A DNA stretch of 64,000 nucleotides from positions 602,142 through 666,141 of the forward strand of contig SADC01001306.1 of assembly GCA_004194705.1 (NCBI GenBank). The letters are read 5' to 3'. Numbering within the stretch: the stretch's first letter is position 1; every line of letters starts with the position of its first letter. Made by a program: the position numbers and the translations under genes. This document shows positions 51,231 to 62,472 of this stretch, in pieces. Source of the DNA: Ditylenchus dipsaci (Eukaryota; Nematoda; Chromadorea; Rhabditida; Anguinidae). The notes under the pieces were generated by a model. It was not told the origin of the DNA, ran no database searches, and saw only the letters and a program-made list of their open reading frames with translations.

Positions 51231-53852
51231 AGGGGCATGCTCGCGCCCGATGGAATAATTCTTGCATTTTAAATTGGCGGGTACCAGGCACGCCAGAGAT
51301 TTGAATTTCAAAATCAAATTTTAAAATCATTTTGAGTTCTGTGCTTTGATCTGTCGTGACTTGCCGGTAATTTTTGCTCTAATTTTTTACGCTTGCCTTT
51401 CTTACTAACTGACTGTTTTGGTTTTAGCGTCAAATAATCTCGTGTGTTCAGCTGGTCATTCTCGTGCATGCTCAGGTTCTTCTCTTGATCTTGCTGTTTG
51501 TATTAGATAAGTTTTTTTATTTTCTGTGCCGTCATTTGCTTTTTCCTTGTTCCGTTTTTCAGGTGTCTATCTGGAGGTCTCAAGAAGGAATTTTAGATTC
51601 TCTGCTCAGGTATTTTTACACATTTTTACACAATTTACGCAGTGACTGCATACATCCTGTCAAAGTCCTTATAAATGTAACGTCAAATTTAGCAGGCAGC
51701 CATTTACGTAGCGACTTTCGACTTTGTCAGCCTGTATGCGGTCGAAGTGTCACTTTCTATGTGCCTTCGTGCTTCATTCTATGGCAGTATGGCTAGGCCC
51801 TTGTAACATATCTGTCGGAGCGCGTCAACTTCTCTGAAGAGGCTGCCTAGCGAAAGTGTTTATTCTGCTGGGCTTTATAGCACTAATTTTCAGGTTCAAT
51901 CGACAATTGGGACCATATCTTTACGTCTTGCATCTTTGTTCCGTATGGTCTATCCCGAAAGTTGCTTGGTTGTTTGCATTTGTAAAGTTCGCTAAAAACA
52001 CACACCTCCGGCAATGAGAATGTAAAAGTTGTTGCAAACACGAAAAATGTGGGCAAAACTTTGAATTACAAGGAAGTGCGGACTGGAGGTAGGGCGGTTA
52101 TGGTAACCTAAAAATTTTATCGACTGGAATCGGAAGATTGGAAAGACCTAACACTGCCGTATAACGACACTGCCGTCCAAATATCTTCTTTACGTCACAG
52201 AATTCCTCTTTCACTTCTTTCTTCGGTTTTCATCAGTTATAGACCCACTTTTTACTTTGGTCTCCTTGTTTTTTGGCTTAGGTACGATTTCAGAGAAAAT
52301 TTTAGTGTAATGCGTGTTTACCATTAAAAAAATACTTCAACTTTGACTCCATGATCACATTAGAGCAGGAGTGCTCTCAATCGGGAGTGCTGAACGAGCC
52401 ATACAGACCAAAACATACCTGACTAATTGATGGATACAGAAAATGTAAGGAAGACACACTGACCAATTCGATTACTGCGGCAAAAAGGGAATGATCTTTT
52501 CGCTCTCAAGGAAGGTGTAAGTTATACCACCTGTTGTATTTCAGCTTAAATGAAAACCGGTAACATTCTGACTGCCGGAGGAAAGAACCGCTTGTAATTT
52601 GGAAGGGGAAAGGGGGGATAGAGGTCTTCTGCCAAAATGGTACCCCATTATCATCGCTAATGATCCAGACACCAAGCGGACTCGTGTTCGATTGCCTTCT
52701 GGAGCCAAAAAACGATCCCGTCAGCTAACCATACTATAATAGGTAATATTTTTGTTTAGATTGATGTTTCAGCATATTCACATATCCCTAATTCTAAGAA
52801 TCATCGCTGTTGATGGTTGTACGGATAGCTTCTCCCTAAAGTTAGATTCGTATATCACAAGTACGACTCAAAGCGAAATTGTTAGGTTGGTTTATGGTGT
52901 GAACCTAGCTAGACTTTTTCAGCATATCGAGCAACCGTCAAATGTCAAGCGTGGAACAAGTGCTGGACGGTAGTGTGTCTAGCTGTAAGAATTCTTGGAG
53001 CGAAGCCGGAAAAAAACAGAAAGGGAGATACTATTTGAACTAAATTATGATCCAGTTAATTGTTATAGTTATATGAATCTGAAAGCGTTATTAATTAATC
53101 AGGTATACTTTCTATCCAGGCGTCTTTGCTATGTGAGCTGCTACAAAGATGCAAGACGTAAAGATATGGTCCAATTGTCGATTGAACCTGAAAATTAGTG
53201 CTATAAAGCCCAGCAGAATAAACACTTTCGCTAGGCAGCCTCTTCAGAGAAGTTGACGCGCTCCGACAGATATGTTACAAGGGCCTAGCCATACTGCCAT
53301 AGAATGAAGCACGAAGGCACATAGAAAGTGACACTTCGACCGCATACAGGCTGACAAAGTCGAAAGTCGCTACGTAAATGGCTGCCTGCTAAATTTGACG
53401 TTACATTTATAAGGGACTTTGACAGGATGTATGCAGTCACTGCGTAAATTGTGTAAAAAATGTGTAAAAATACCTGAGCAGAGAATCTAAAATTCCTTCT
53501 TGAGACCTCCAGATAGACACCTGAAAAACGGAACAAGGAAAAAGCAAATGACGGCACAGAAAATAAAAAAACTTATCTAATACAAACAGCAAGATCAAGA
53601 GAAGAACCTGAGCATGCACGAGAATGACCAGCTGAACACACGAGATTATTTGACGCTAAAACCAAAACAGTCAGTTAGTAAGAAAGGCAAGCGTAAAAAA
53701 TTAGAGCAAAAATTACCGGCAAGTCACGACAGATCAAAGCACAGAACTCAAAATGATTTTAAAATTTGATTTTGAAATTCAAATCTCTGGCGTGCCTGGT
53801 ACCCGCCAATTTAAAATGCAAGAATTATTCCATCGGGCGCGAGCATGCCCCT
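51231..53852. mobile_element. TTAA-site element, ~720-bp TIRs, carrying ribosomal L8 fragment
   Basis: AGGGGCATGCTCGCGCCCGA at 51231 is mirrored by GCGCGAGCATGCCCCT ending 53852; inverted identity runs to about 51950 and 53140. TTAA lies on both sides (51227-51230 and 53853-53856). The short MITEs at 33342-33571, 43494-43726 and 55171-55402 share termini. TTAA target sites are typical of piggyBac, but its usual CCC/TTAA end structure is not clearly present, so the superfamily is open. The two 110-codon frames in the arms are probably not genes. Confidence 0.85.
52349..52737 (+). pseudogene. RPL8: Ribosomal protein L8 (uL2) fragment inside TTAA element
   Basis: In shifting plus-strand frames: HDHIRAGVLSIG and EPYRPKHT (compare IIHDPGRGAPLAKV and DPYRFKKRT), HTDQFDYCGKKG (HTGQFVYCGKKA), [18 protein letters not shown] (MPEGTIVCCLEEKPGDRG) and [20 protein letters not shown] (NPETKKTRVKLPSGSKK). 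The order and spacing are those of uL2/RPL8 residues ~60-165. Stops and frame changes separate the pieces. The N-terminus and the conserved C-terminal half (WPRVRGVAMNPVEHPFGG region) are missing. This is a decayed captured fragment of a host gene. Confidence 0.8.
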
Positions 53853-53856
53853 TTAA

Positions 53857-54302
53857 ATCAGACTTTCCACATTACCTAAGATAGAATGATCAAAAGTTTA
53901 AATTTCGCTTACTTTTATTTTCAGGCCATTAATGTGAACATCCACCTAAACCATTGATGATCAATAATACCGACAAACTGTACTAAAGTTGCAAAGGCTG
54001 TAGTACAGTTTAGAACTGTGCTATACTTTAAAAACTGTACTATACAGTCGAGTCTCGATATAGTGGCACCCCCAAAAGTTCGTTCCAGCCTTGGGTCCGA
54101 CGCTTTTTTTAACTTGATTTTTTAAATATTTCGTTAAATATGATTCGTCAGTTTAATCAGAAAAGCCGTACAGATTCTGATTTTACCGGTCCTTTTTCTG
54201 AATCGTAGCACTTTTGTCGTAAAGACCCGCGGGTCTCGATATAGTGGCACCATTTTTGAAGGTGGTTCTAAAGGTGGTTTAAAGGTGGTTTGAAGGTGGT
54301 TT
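53857..54302. other. Spacer remnant with one Tigger-type end
   Basis: CAGTCGAGTCTCGATATAGTGGC starts at 54055 after TA, and a second TCTCGATATAGTGGCACC lies at 54232. The mirrored end is missing, perhaps removed at the inverted-repeat junction. No gene. Confidence 0.5.
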
Positions 54303-54591
54303 CTTGTATCTGGGGTGGTAGTAACAATCAAAATATCCGCGGATAAATCCGTATCCTCGAAAAAAATCTGTGGATACGGATAATCGGTAGTAACAATCGA
54401 AGAATCCGCGGATATTTCTATCCACGGATTTTATCCGTATCCGCGGATTTTATCCGTTGATTTTTACTACCACACCTGATGCAAAAAATATGTATGTGCA
54501 AAAATAAATCTGATGCAAGAAAAGGATTTGCGAAAAATATAGACCAAATTTTGACTAAAGCCCTTCTTTTTGAAAAAAAAAAATTGGCGGA

Positions 54592-54693
54592 AATCAGCTT
54601 TGCGGAAAACAGTTTGGCGGAAATCAGTTTGGCGGAAAATAGTTGCCGGAAAGCAGTTGGCGGAAACCAGTTTGGCGGAAATAAGTGTGAACC
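54592..54693. repeat. GGCGGAAATCAG array (foldback-type end in right arm)
   Basis: Mirror of 44204-44320: one end of the GGTTCACACTTATTTCC element, without its second end on this side. Confidence 0.7.
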
Positions 54694-55170
54694 AATAATA
54701 CATTTACGCGATTTGACCACTTTTACGTACAGAAAAGAAATCCAAGCTTAAATTGAGTTTAATTGGAGTAAAGATAAAGTTTTAATTGGGTAAGGTTAAA
54801 CTTTAAATAGGGTCATGTTAAGGTACTAGGTCGTCGTTTTTAAAGTTTAATAGTTGCTCGTATTAAAGTTTAACATGACCAAATTTATACTCAAACTTGA
54901 GTTCCTGTGCGGTTTCCTTGTTAGTCATTGACGTACAAAAAAGTTACAAGAGTTTAAAAGCGGGCACACTTTTGAGAAACGTTTAAACATCTGTATTAAC
55001 TCTTTCAGCGAAAAAGACATCACCTTTTCAATTGCTGACTTTTTGCTTGCAACTTCTTCTGCTTCACTAGTTCGTGACGAACCGATTTTCTGAGCACTAT
55101 CTTTTTCTTTTGGTCAATACTTTTTTACTTTGGCAGCTTTATCAGATTCTTAGCTAAACTTTTATGTTAA

Positions 55171-55402
55171 AGGGGCATGCCCACGCTAATAAGACGTGGT
55201 GCCCGGGAATTCAAATTTTTTTCCTAATCATTGAACTTGTGTTCGGATTTTTCAACTTGGTTTCTAACAAAACAGGGCTTAGAATTTAATTTTAGGCATG
55301 GTTTTGTTAGAAACGAAGTTGAAAAATCCGAACAGAAGTTCAATGATTAGGAAAAAATTTGAATTCCCGGGCACCACCTCTTATTAGCGCGGGCATGCCC
55401 GT
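55171..55402. mobile_element. MITE of the TTAA family (right arm)
   Basis: Mirror of 43494-43726, flanked by TTAA (55167-55170 and 55403-55406). Ends AGGGGCATGCCCACGC and GCGCGGGCATGCCCGT. Confidence 0.85.
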
Positions 55403-55439
55403 TTAAGGATTGCAATTTAAAATCGACAAAAATAAACCT

Positions 55440-55660
55440 ACCAGTTTGATCGTCAGTCACTGGAAAGTCGACGGCATCTCCTCCCTTAACTTCTTCTTTG
55501 ACTTCTGTCTCTAATATGGTGTCGGATATTTCATCCCGACTCTTGAAGACTGGTGCTAGATATTGATCATCGACTGTCTTCACGAACATGCGATTGTTTC
55601 TCTTCTCATTAGCTAAAACCTTAGCTTCCTCTTTTGCGATTTGTGACACATACTCCTAAT
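55440..55660 (-). CDS. Exon-like frame, hypothetical (right arm)
   Basis: Minus-strand counterpart of 43236-43456. The protein sequence is identical over the shared exon, including the donor after DDQTG. Confidence 0.5.
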
Positions 55661-55719
55661 ACTCCTTAAAATACACCAATTATAGACGTTATTAAAGGTA
55701 TCTCTCTGGTATGTATACG

Positions 55720-55852
55720 TTATGTTAACTGCGTCCGGATTCGGACGCAGTTAACATAACGGCTCTAGGTAAATTCGCCTACATTAAATTCGCCTACATT
55801 AAATTCGCCTACACGAATTCACCCACAGATTAATTGGCCTACACGTAAATAT
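55720..55852. repeat. 44-bp hairpin and GTAGGCGAATTT-type array (right arm)
   Basis: Mirror of 43045-43180: the CGTTATGTTAACTGCGTCCG hairpin, then GGCTCTAGGTAAATTCGCC and units of TACATTAAATTCGCC. Confidence 0.65.
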
Positions 55853-57914
55853 TAGGGTGGTGCGGTTACGGTTAATTTGGCCCTACCCGGTTTTCGGTTA
55901 ACCGGTTTTAGGGTACCCGGTTTTCGGTTACGGTTATCACCAGTACCCGGTTAACCGACCCGGTTTTTCCGGTTTTTGTTAAATTTCGTCCCTTATTGCA
56001 ATCCTTTAGGCTAAAAGCGCAAAGATAACCATATTAAAGGCTTTATTGACACCAAATAAAATGTTGCAAACAAATATATTCATACTTTTACCGTATACTT
56101 TCATACTTTTACCGTAATTTTTCGGCAGCATTTTTTTCCGTTTCATTGTGTTCTCGGAATAATTCTGAACAACTTTTATTTTGGTGGGTTAATTTTTTCA
56201 CGTAAAATTTTCGAATGGGCGCGTTTTCCAAAAATGTTTTGAAATTTCTAGAAAGTGAATAATTTTTAATTTTGAGTGTTTGCAAGTCTTTTGTTTTCTT
56301 TTACTGCACAAACAACCTGATGTTCGACGTAGAATCCGCAAAATCTCGTCCGTAAATCTTCGTCTGCAAATGTTCGTCCTCAAATTTCGTGTCCGCAAAA
56401 TGGGGTCCGTAAAATCTCGTCCGCAAACATTTGTACGCATATTTTTGCCCGCAAATGTTGCGTCCGCAAAATATGGTCCTCAAGTCTGGCCAACCTCATT
56501 AACGAAGTGATGACATTTTCAAAAAGATATCATTGACAAAAGTTTTATGGCAAAGCGATTATGCCATGTAAATAGTACCTTAATTAATAAATCAGTGAAT
56601 TGGGTCAATAGATGGGCAAAGGCAAATTTAACCAGGTAGAGGTTAATTCTTTGTCTTAATAATAAGTTGAATTTAAGTGGTAATCAGTTGAAAAAGACAA
56701 ACCAGATAAAAGTGAAGTGGAAAACAAAGTCTAAAAGTTTATAAACCATTCTGATAGTGGAAAAACCACAAATCGACTTAATAGTAAGTAAAGTGGAGTA
56801 CTACTCGTATCAGTCATAGGCTAAACTGAACCTGAGCCCCAGAAGCGAGAATTTGTCCCGTTGACTGCTTTTTCAAAAAGACTTATGATCATCCATTCAT
56901 TGCGAGTCTTTTTTAGATCCGCCAAATCAACTGTAGAATTTATCGTGTAATATACGAAAAATTCTAAAGTTAGCTCGGCTGGTTTCGAAAAGACTCGGAA
57001 TGAATGGATGGTCATTCTAAGTCTTTTTGAAAAAGTAGTCAACGGGACAAATGTATACTTTTACCACCAAAGTCAGAAATAAATGAAAAACTGAAGCTGA
57101 AGTTTTTTTTATGTTTTCAGCCATTTCTAGCTGATAATAACAGATACCATTTTCAACCAACAGCCATGCAGTCCAACACAAGTGCAATTAAACTTTTTCA
57201 AGTGTTCTCCTTCCTCAATCGCTCTGAGTTGGAGGCCCTGGCCCCAATCAGTAGGAGCTTCTATCACTTAAATCACTATCACTTCTTTTGCCACCAGATA
57301 AATAAGTTATCGCTTCTATCAGGTCTCTCGCTGTTGTGACGGTAATGACTTAGTTCCGCCTTAGGTACAAAATTGAAGATTATGGACATTAACTAGAGAT
57401 TATAACACCTTAGTTGTAGCCTTGAGTTGATCAGACCCTACCCTGCGGACCACCTTATTTTCGATGGCCCAAATGTCATCTCAAGTAATTTGCATTGATA
57501 GAAATCAGTAAATGTTGTTAATATGGAAACACCCATATCCATGCTGTTGCTATCGTTATGAGAGTTATCCTCGCTTTGATCTTCATCTTCAGCAAACTCT
57601 ATTTCTTGCGCTAAAAACAAAACAAGTTCGTGAAAATTATGAAGGCTCACAAAACACACCATCCATGAGCATCTCAACAAATTTTTCCTCCAGAAAACAA
57701 TAAAATTTTGCTGCAAGATTTTATTTAGGCAGTTTTTTTTATTTCTGAAAGGCGATTTTATCCAGTGCTTAAACCGGAAAAACGGATTCTGACGTACCCG
57801 GTTTTCGGTTAACCGCGTTTTTTCGTACCCGGTTTTCGGTTCCGGTTAATTGGGCCAAAACCGGTCCGGTTCGGTTAACCGACCGGGTCGGTTAACCGAC
57901 CGTGCACCACCCTA
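55853..57914. mobile_element. hAT-type element, TIR TAGGGTGGTGC, in right arm
   Basis: Mirror of 40987-43044, with a perfect 8-bp duplication GTAAATAT on both sides (55845-55852 and 57915-57922), which confirms the hAT call. It contains the mirrored exon-like frame at 57438-57716. Confidence 0.9.
57438..57716 (-). CDS. Hypothetical acidic frame inside hAT-type element (right arm)
   Basis: Mirror of 41186-41464, same 92 codons including QEIEFAEDEDQSEDNSHNDS. No family recognised. Confidence 0.35.
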   Translation of the reverse strand: MQQNFIVFWRKNLLRCSWMVCFVSLHNFHELVLFLAQEIEFAEDEDQSEDNSHNDSNSMDMGVSILTTFTDFYQCKLLEMTFGPSKIRWSAG

Positions 57915-58066
57915 GTAAATATGCCTACATCTCTTGTTTTTTGTACTTTGAAATTGATAGTACTTTTGATATCCACTGAAGGCTATCCTAACCCGTTTTG
58001 GCCACTGAAGCTGGGCAAAAAGAGGCTGTATATGCTTATTATGATCGAAAGTCTTACTCGGAATCA

Positions 58067-58196
58067 TGTCTAAGGTAAGTGAGGGCGCTCGTCTCTGATC
58101 CATTAAGCCTTAAAACAACTAAACTCAATCCCCCTTCGAGGGCGTAGGGTGATTGATGGCTTTGGGTTGAGATGCGCACACCCACATACCTTAGAC
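58067..58196. repeat. Palindromic repeat family P1, copy 5
   Basis: Mirror of 40705-40833. Confidence 0.65.
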
Positions 58197-58825
58197 ACAA
58201 ACCACTCGAAAGTGACTCTTGATTCACAAACACGTATGCATACCAGAGTTTTTTTATGCGGCAGGCCCCAGTTAACAAAACTATGTTGAAATCTTATCTT
58301 TTTTGGGCCTTTCAGATATGTCCACGTACCCTTTTAGGTTGAGTTAACTTGGTCCCCCAGGCAATAATGCAAAAAAAATTTTATCAAAAAATGTTAAAAA
58401 GCGTCTTCCTACTGGGAACTTCCCACTTTAAATTGCCATCCTTAACATAAAAGTTTAGCTGAGAATCTGATAAAGCTGCCAAAGTCGAAAAGCATTGACC
58501 AAAAGAAAAAGATAGTGCTCAGAAAGTTGGCTGGTCACGAACTAGTGAAGCAGAAGAAGTTGCGAGCAAAAAGTCAGCAATTGGAAAGGTGATGTCTTTT
58601 TTGCTGAAAGAGTTAATACAGATGTTTAAACGTTTCTAAAAATGCGCCCGCTTTTAAAGGCTAGGATACATCTGGCAAAAACGAAACTTGGCAAAAACGA
58701 AAGTCGGCAAAAACGAAACTTGTCGAAACGAAACTTGGCGAAACGAAACTTGGCGAAACGAAACTTGTCAACGAAAGTTTTTTTTCACAACCGGTTTTTC
58801 TTAGAGACCTTTGATTGTCATTTGA

Positions 58826-61318
58826 ATGTGGAAAATGTTTTATGGGGATCAAGCTGCCAAATATGGAACGAAAGGCTGTGCAGAATACTTGACAAAAGGT
58901 AGACCCCACATGTATATAAGGCATGAGAGAGGCACTAGCAGGGCAGATAGAATTGAATATGTGGATTATGATGAATATCACCACTTTAAAAAGGTTGTCC
59001 ACATGGGACCATGCCAGGCATATACTTGCATCACAAATTTCCCGATCGTTCACAAGTCGCACACAGTGTATTCGTTGCCTATCCACGAAGAAGGTCAAGA
59101 ACCTGTGTTTTTCGCACCTGGTCAAGAAGCAGAAGCTGCCAGAAGAATCTTAGAAGGTCGAGGGCGTCGATCAGAATTGAGAGCATTTTTCGAGCTGTGT
59201 CAAATGATGAATATGCTAGACAATTCACATATTTAGAATTGCCGAAACATTATGGTTCAAAAAGCAAAATAGAATATGGGTGAGGAGAGAAAACGTGCCG
59301 CGAGATTTGGTCACGCAGATATATATGGCACCTCCTCGAAAACCACAGTTGTTTGCTCAGAGACTATTGTTGCTTCATGTCCGTGGACCTCAGGGTTTTA
59401 GAGAATTAAGAACAGTAGATGGGCGAGAATACCCGATATGGTACAAGCTGCGCAAGCTTTGAATTGCTTTCAGATGATAGCATCTGGCAAAGACATTGTA
59501 TGAAGCTGCGTGGATGATGCAGAATCCAAGACGCATGAGAAGCTTCTTGTGCAAGTGCTGGTGTTTGGAAGGCCTCAGGCACCATTAGATCTGTGGGAAG
59601 AGTTCAGTGATACCATGTATGACACTAGAGGTACTAGAGACAATGAGGCATTGCGTTTGAGACGTATGAACCGCGCCTTATTTTGATAAATTATATGCTT
59701 GATAAGCAAGGCGGCTTTTCCAACGTTCAATGTGGCCTTCCGGTGCCTTTGGATGAGCGTGGTCAGCCTATGGCTCCAGCAACAAAAGGCAAATGGTCGA
59801 CATGTTCTACTTTCCAAGTAGAAGATTTGAAAATGAGGATGAAATTGATATATATGCCCAGCCCCAGAAGATTACTTTGATAGGCTGAATGAGCAGCAAA
59901 GAATCATTATTGAACAGGTTGAAGTGGCTTTAAGACTATCCCGGATATTAACAACCTTCAGACCACTCCTCGACTTTTCGGAGTTAGTGGATCAGGAGGA
60001 ACGGGAAAACACATGTGTATTTAATACAATGATCAGCCGGTGTATTCGGAGAGGGGATTATGTTTTAGCAACAGCCACTACAGGAATCGCCGCTACTTTG
60101 TTATTTAATGGAGGAACGATTCACAGTGGATTTGGATTAGGCATACATATAGACCATCAAATCTGCCACAATTGGAGTATCAAAGTTTTTTAGGGCAACG
60201 TGTGAGAGCAGCTCAGTTAATCATCATGGATGAGATGAGTATGGCTCGAAGAGACCTGTTCGATGCAGTCGAAAATATATGCGTATGACAGCAATTGATG
60301 GACAAAACCATTTGCCTTTGGAGGAAAAGTTGTTGTCCTAGGTTATGATTGGAAGCAATTATTGCCAATAGTAGAAAACGAGTATGGCCCATATGTTCAG
60401 ATTACGAACTGTATACAAAACTCGGCATTTTATCCTCAGTTTCTGCAGATGAGATTGACCCAGAATATGAGAGTCCTTCCAAGTGCAGCAGCTTTTGCAG
60501 CTTGGTTAGAGAACTTGGGAAGTGGTCGAAATTGTTGGGCTGAGCCCACTGAAGAATGTCCAGATCTCGATAGAATTGAGCTACCACCTGGGGTTCATGT
60601 GTTCGAGACCTCTGAGGAGTTGAATGATTTGTACATTACGATGATGCGAACAATGGTGAGCGTGTTTGGCTCAAGAAGACCTTCGTTGTCGACGAGCAAC
60701 ACTTGCACCTTTAAATGAAGATGTGGCTGCGTCAAACAGGGCAATGCTAAATAGCCTTCCAGGTGAAGAATTTGAATTTTGTCGACTGATGAGCCTTTTC
60801 GACAACCAAACCCAATGGACATACATTTAGTTGATAATGATATCGACACGTTTAATAATCATAGAACCTTCCAGCTGCCTCCTCATCGTCTACAACTCAG
60901 AGTTGGGGCAGTGGTTATTCTGATGAGAAATGTGAACATTCAGCAAGGTTTGTGTAATGGCACTCGTATGATCATAACCAGATTGGGTAATGATGTGATT
61001 GAGTGCAAAGTGATGACTGAGTCAAGTGCAATGCGTGGTCAAACTTATACGCTTAATAGGTTCAAGTTTGAATACCACGACACTCGGACTAATGGAAGTG
61101 GCCTGCACTTTTGGAGAATTCAGTTCCCCGTAAATGTTGGCATTCACGATGACGATCAATCGCTCTCAAGGCGCGACAATGGACAGAATCGGCATTTCTC
61201 TGCGGACAGAAGTTTTCGCGCCAGGACAGCTTTACGTAGCGTTTCTAGAGTGAGAACTGCTTTTAGTATTGGGATCTGGGCGCCAAATCACCACGTGTTA
61301 ATGGTCGTATTAGGCTGA
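58826..61318 (+). pseudogene. Helitron Rep/helicase gene remnant (PIF1-type helicase part)
   Basis: Plus-strand pieces in shifting frames match the part of a Helitron protein after the Rep domain: HMGPCQAYTCITNFP, SHTVYSLPIHEEGQEPVFF, QFTYLELPKHYG, AQRLLLLHVRGPQGF and LRTVDGREYPIWYK. The PIF1-family helicase follows: Walker A GVSGSGGTGK (59970), ATTGIAATLLFNGGTIHSGF, Walker B LIIMDEMSMARRDLF (60220), RVGAVVILMRNVN, and the final motif [20 protein letters not shown] with PGQLYVAF (61155-61250). Helitrons move by rolling-circle replication. The N-terminal Rep nuclease is absent; the remnant begins just outside the right arm of the inverted repeat. At least eight frame changes show it is dead, unless assembly indels are frequent. 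Confidence 0.88.
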
Positions 61319-62036
61319 AAAATATTGTCGCAATAGGTTTGAGATTCTAAAGAAAAAACTATATGAATACTGTTCAATGATAGTTTTTGAAATGCAAGGT
61401 TTCGCCCTTGCCCTACAGGGGTGCCCAGTCCAAATCTTTGTGATGTGAAGTTTGGTATGTCCCCTTTGTACTTTTTCTATAGGCAGGATGGCTGGCCGTT
61501 GTAACATATCTGCTGAAAGTACATTTCTTGAGCACATTGTGGCGTTAGCGTCCATTTTCCCCTGTTTATAATAAAAATTTTATTTTAGCAGCTTTTGACG
61601 AAATGTTCGAAAATTTGCAAAACAATTTCTTATCATTTTCATATTTAAAAAATCGATTTTAATATTTTGAATAAATATTGAATAAATTTAAAAAAAAATA
61701 TTTTTTGGAGCCTTATGGCCTCCCCTAGCTCAGAACTAACGCGAAGCGTTTTCTTATAACTACAACACCGCCCGGGTACCCTAGTTTGGTACAGAAAAAA
61801 ATAGTAAATTTGTAGAAAACTCAGATGTTGGTACGGAAAGAAGTATATTTGGTACAAAAAAAGTATATATGGTATTGCCCCACAAAAAGTTGCCAAACAA
61901 AAAAATTTGTTTAATGAAAGTGGCAAACCTTTTTCTCGAGTAAAATGGTTCTAGCACAACGGTTTGATTAGTTGCTGCAAACTCTTGGTTGGTCAACGGT
62001 TTAAAAGGTTTGCTACAAATGTTTTCAGCAAACGGT
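61319..62036. other. Intergenic repeat debris
   Basis: 61475-61530 (GGCAGGATGGCTGGCCGTTG then TAACATATCTG) resembles 51783-51817 in the TIR of the TTAA element, so an old copy of that family passed here. A small palindrome AACGCGAAGCGTT lies at 61739; it might belong to the Helitron 3' end, but a CTRR terminus after it is not clear. No gene. Confidence 0.45.
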
Positions 62037-62180
62037 TTAAAGGGGCAATGCCACGCCAGTAAGTCTCATTTCAAATGTTTGAATTCCCGGGCACCAGTTT
62101 TTCAGGTGAAGACAAATAAAATTTGAAAATATATTCTCATTTCAAAATTTTATTTTTATCCTTCTAGTCGTCTCAGGCTT
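62037..62180. mobile_element. One end of a TTAA-family element
   Basis: TTAA then AGGGGCAATGCCACGCCAGT, with inner GAATTCCCGGGCACCA as in the MITE at 43494. The second end is not found before the window stops. The RPS17 copy lies inward of this end. Confidence 0.6.
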
Positions 62181-62472
62181 TGGCACACCATGGTGGACTG
62201 TAAATTCAGCAATCCTCACTCGAAAATGTCATAACTTTTTTTAAAAAATTTTTCAAAAATTATTCCTTTCGTGCCATTTTGTAGCTGAGCTCTTACTGTG
62301 CGACATGTTCTTTTTGTCGCCCTTCTTGTTTAACCCTGTTTCATATAAAATGTGGTCGTTGTGGCACTTTTGTTCGATGTTTGGCTTTAATGCTGCGTTA
62401 AGAGTAGGATTTGTATTGTTTTCAGGTTTACTCGCTGATCTGCAAAATTCAAAATCTCAAATCGCTGGACAA

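Larger units (their letters stand above)
54303..58785. repeat. Large inverted repeat, right arm (~4.5 kb)
   Basis: Reverse complement of 40110-44590 with scattered single-base and short indel differences. The outer edge is the GAAACTTGGCGAAAC array (58670-58785), followed within ~50 bp by a Helitron helicase remnant. The inner edge is the GTGGTAGTAACAATC MITE. Confidence 0.9.

Noticed and set aside
51464..53619. 110- and 90-codon ORFs of identical sequence on opposite strands
   Set aside because: They lie in the two TI R arms of the TTAA element and are hydrophobic chance frames; no domain recognised.
51231..53852. Assignment of the TTAA element to piggyBac
   Set aside because: Only the TTAA site fits; the termini AGGGGCATGC and the very long TIRs are not typical, and no transposase is present, so I left the superfamily open.
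61739..61800. Helitron 3' terminus
   Set aside because: The hairpin AACGCGAAGCGTT is present, but a CTRR end at the expected ~10-bp distance is not convincing.
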